NCBI GenBank assembly: GCA_958496175.1
Contig: OY292275.1
Span: forward strand, 60,465,701-60,529,700
DNA from: Sisyra terminalis
Taxonomy: Eukaryota > Arthropoda > Insecta > Neuroptera > Sisyridae
Reading direction: 5' to 3'
Length of the DNA: 64,000 nucleotides
Below are positions 62,301 through 64,000 of the stretch, piece after piece. Below the pieces are notes generated by a model. The model was given only the letters and a program-made list of their open reading frames with translations, did not search any database and had not been told where the DNA came from. Each line of letters starts with the position of its first letter. Positions within the stretch are counted from its first letter, which is position 1. Position numbers and translations under genes: made by a program.

Positions 62301-64000
62301 AGAATTGTTTGATGGCTTCTTGAATCATCACGTCTTTGTGTACGTGATCGATTTTCATATCGAGAACTACGCGCAATATTTTTTCTTTGGATTCCCGTTC
62401 GGGGAATTGGCTAACCAGGTCGGGATCGACGCGGATTTTCTTGTGAATATCCTCGCGAAGAATTTCTAATTGTTTGCTTTGGGTGTTGATTTCATTTTCG
62501 GTTTGGATGAGATGTTGAATTATTGATACTTTTTCTTCGGGAGTTTCAACCGACTGCGACATGGCACTGTGCAATAAAATCGCATGGGCCAAATCGGTTT
62601 TAAGATTTTCCTCGATTATCTTAAGTTTTTTCGACAAGAACTGATCTTCCAGAGATTCTTCAAATACTTTTGTACAAGACATTTCGTCCAAGATTTGTTT
62701 GAAGGCTTGCACATCGCGAAGTTCTTCAATCAACTTATTTTCTTTCGTTTGTAAAATTTCACCAATCAAATATTCTTCTCGGTCAGGTTCGATCGTTGAT
62801 TTCTTCTCACCAATAAGCACCATTTTTGCTTCGGTACGTCCATCGTGAATCGAACGTCTCGATGCATCGTATCCCGATAAAAGAAATTCCGATTTCTTAG
62901 AAATATCTTCCAATTTTGCAATGTAACTCTCTCGATTTTCTTCGGTTTCTCCCTCAGCTTTTTTCACTTCTGCTGCAACAATTTCTCGTGGACTTTGATA
63001 CTCTGAAATCTCTTCCATCTTTTCACTTCCAGTAACAAAACTTTCCGTAATTTCCGCGCTAATTTGTTGCACCTTTTCCGTTTCAATACCACTTTCACGT
63101 TCGGCTTTCAATTGCGCTTCATTTTCGTCGGTAATTTCAATAATTTTCGATTTACGTTCCACAAATTCAGAGTGTTCAGATAGTATTTCATCGAGAGTTG
63201 TAGAATCAACGAATACTAACACTTCTTCATCGTGAATTGTGCCCAGTCCATCTCCGGTTTCCAATTCTTCAAGAACCAGAGTTTCTGGTGCTTCCACAAA
63301 CATATCATGAGTCAAAGAAACCAATTCGTTAAGTTCGTTTCGAATATCTTGGATTGTTGATATTAAAACATGTTTACTTTCCTTGGAAATTTCTTTGGAA
63401 GCGCTCAACTCAAACGTATCCAACTTTAAAACATCGGCAACCAAATCCAATACATTGACCAAAGTATCTCCGATTTGATATACGATTTTGATGCTGTTTT
63501 TCTGGACGGCAACATTCTGTTGATCCAAAATACTATCTTGAATTTGTTCAACACTTTTTCGTAAACCTAAAGCAATTTCGTTGATGTTTTCAATTGTGTA
63601 AGGACTCTCTTCAGTTTTAATTTTTTTCAGACTTAAAAAGAATTTTCGTAACTCTTGAATCGATTGGATTATCGCTCCAACATTATCCAAACTAGTCTTC
63701 AACGCCGGTGATTGATCTTTCAATGTTTTAAAGTACATTTCTCGTTCGATATAGCATAGTCGTTGTTGAATATCGGTTAAATTATTGGAGAGTAAAACAA
63801 TTAAAAATTGGGAATTATGACGCAAAATTGACGAATCATCATCGCCGGTTCCCGATTCGGGAACGTTATAGAATTCAGCGTCGTCGGCAAAACTAACAGT
63901 GGCAGTACTTGGTGGACGATCTGGTGAATCTTGTAAATATAGTTTGGTGTCGCCGAAGAGAACGAAACGTGGAGGTGTGAATATACCGGAAGAACTTTTT
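47336..64000 (-). CDS. Giant coiled-coil protein with C-terminal Ig domains (titin/zormin-like), 5' partial
   Basis: The main exon is open from the right edge (64000) to 48246, about 5,250 codons with no intron, starting SGIFTPPRFVLFGDTK at the edge; the true N-terminus lies beyond. Donor AAG|GTAAAA (48246) joins, in phase 1, an exon 48067 to 47870 or 47852 (acceptor GTTTCAG), then the last exon 47796-47336 (acceptor TTTTTTCAG). Domains in order: ~3,100 residues of repeated coiled-coil modules of the form KEEKLxAELxEIExxK; a linker; a K/E/R repeat tract (~3,720-4,810 counted from 63825); a Tyr/Arg-rich tail; Ig 1 split by the intron; Ig 2 (PTISWFKDGVLL ... DVGVYSVVVQN); end RPYHSRIRY. I-set Ig domains without the full disulfide pair are typical of intracellular sarcomeric proteins, so a Z-disc/M-line structural role is inferred. 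Zormin, Stretchin or another titin relative are candidates; not settled. Confidence 0.8.
48118..48245 (-). other. Penultimate intron start of the giant gene
   Basis: The frame stays open for 42 codons past the GCCGAAG|GTAAAA donor, to a stop at 48118. Reading through would destroy the Ig fold (it yields KIFLLKSLYSLIDTV), while splicing to 48067 continues VSLTKRSVDITQNRR and completes the Ig domain with DMGTYCLTMEN. This decides the exon boundary. Confidence 0.75.
49400..52660 (-). repeat. Coding minisatellite: K/E/R-rich 8-residue (24-bp) repeats
   Basis: Codes for hundreds of variations on ELEEKERQ, REEKEKEL and KKRRELEE. The core, 50260-52660, is almost pure pyrimidine (C/T with ACG punctuations) on the plus strand. 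Higher-order units are visible, e.g. the block around KDKKRQELEEKERQERE repeats three times between 51020 and 51290. Predicted structure is a long single alpha helix or charged coiled coil. Long plus-strand frames here (for example 50271-51890) are shadows. Confidence 0.85.
52825..53650 (-). repeat. ~825-bp coding duplication, C-terminal copy (partner 55655-56475)
   Basis: Encodes SPEVTLAQVLSIKEEKA, SFKHCVEEALVASSEDDAAS and EKHQKADIIVEEEKLKAVL in the same order as 55655-56475 with very few changes (STCSMKQ versus STSSVKQ, for example). DNA identity is high in both synonymous and non-synonymous positions, so the duplication or conversion is recent. Confidence 0.85.
55655..56475 (-). repeat. 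~825-bp coding duplication, N-terminal copy
   Basis: Partner of 52825-53650, 2.8 kb away in the same exon. It lies within the ordinary coiled-coil modules, while the other copy follows a spacer rich in S/E/D and precedes the K/E/R tract. Confidence 0.85.
56790..57200 (-). repeat. Tandem ~75-residue coding repeat, two copies
   Basis: RKTPEQVQIDLNEEMERLET with HRGKLQVCPEIS is followed directly by RKTPDQVQIDLNEEMERLET with HRGKLQLCPEIS. The unit is ~225 bp, with a few substitutions between copies. Confidence 0.8.
57200..63825 (-). repeat. Degenerate coiled-coil modules of the giant protein
   Basis: Repeated motifs such as LTEKTQELETKIVAIEALKV, LHEKEEKLNLEILEVQELKE and LSEKEEILNVELETIEKSFA occur every ~40-90 residues. 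The pattern is an acidic helix start, KEEKLxxE, then IExxKxLV. It indicates ancient serial duplication of one helical segment; no globular domain is recognisable here. Confidence 0.7.

Overview
The window is AT-rich animal DNA with spliced genes and many mobile-element remnants. Protein content points to an arthropod, most likely an insect: a pathetic-type proton-coupled amino acid transporter, a giant muscle-type immunoglobulin/coiled-coil protein, and gankyrin with short introns. I see no bacterial features, CRISPR array or rRNA. All calls are by eye; no database search was run.

Layout. 1-0.8 kb: last two exons of an SLC36-type transporter (+). 0.9-12 kb: repeat-dominated, with four foldback (long inverted-repeat) structures, a ~317-bp tandem satellite, two tRNA-like relics and one possible 47-residue spliced gene. 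12-34.3 kb: no intact large gene. This stretch holds decayed minus-strand exon-like blocks: a frameshifted pseudogene at 12-13 kb, a three- to four-fold repeat of a ~3.4-3.9 kb multi-exon unit at 16-26 kb, and an array of short blocks behind a recurrent TTTCTGTGCAG acceptor-like string at 30-34 kb. The best-preserved piece is a possible two-exon, 85-residue secreted-type gene at 25.8-26.2 kb (-). 34.8-35.7 kb: the 317-bp satellite again, inverted. 36.7-38.0 kb: intact, intronless delta-tubulin (+). 38-46 kb: tandemly duplicated AT-rich repeats, another foldback and smaller inverted repeats. 46.2-47.0 kb: gankyrin/PSMD10, three exons (+). 47.3-64.0 kb: a giant minus-strand gene, convergent with PSMD10, whose main exon is open for more than 15.7 kb and runs off the right edge.

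The intact genes do not form a pathway: nutrient transport, centriole/axoneme microtubules, proteasome assembly and probably muscle structure. The most unusual content is the decaying exon-duplication landscape at 12-34 kb, the related foldback families carrying TGACGTCA clusters, and the giant exon with nested internal duplications.
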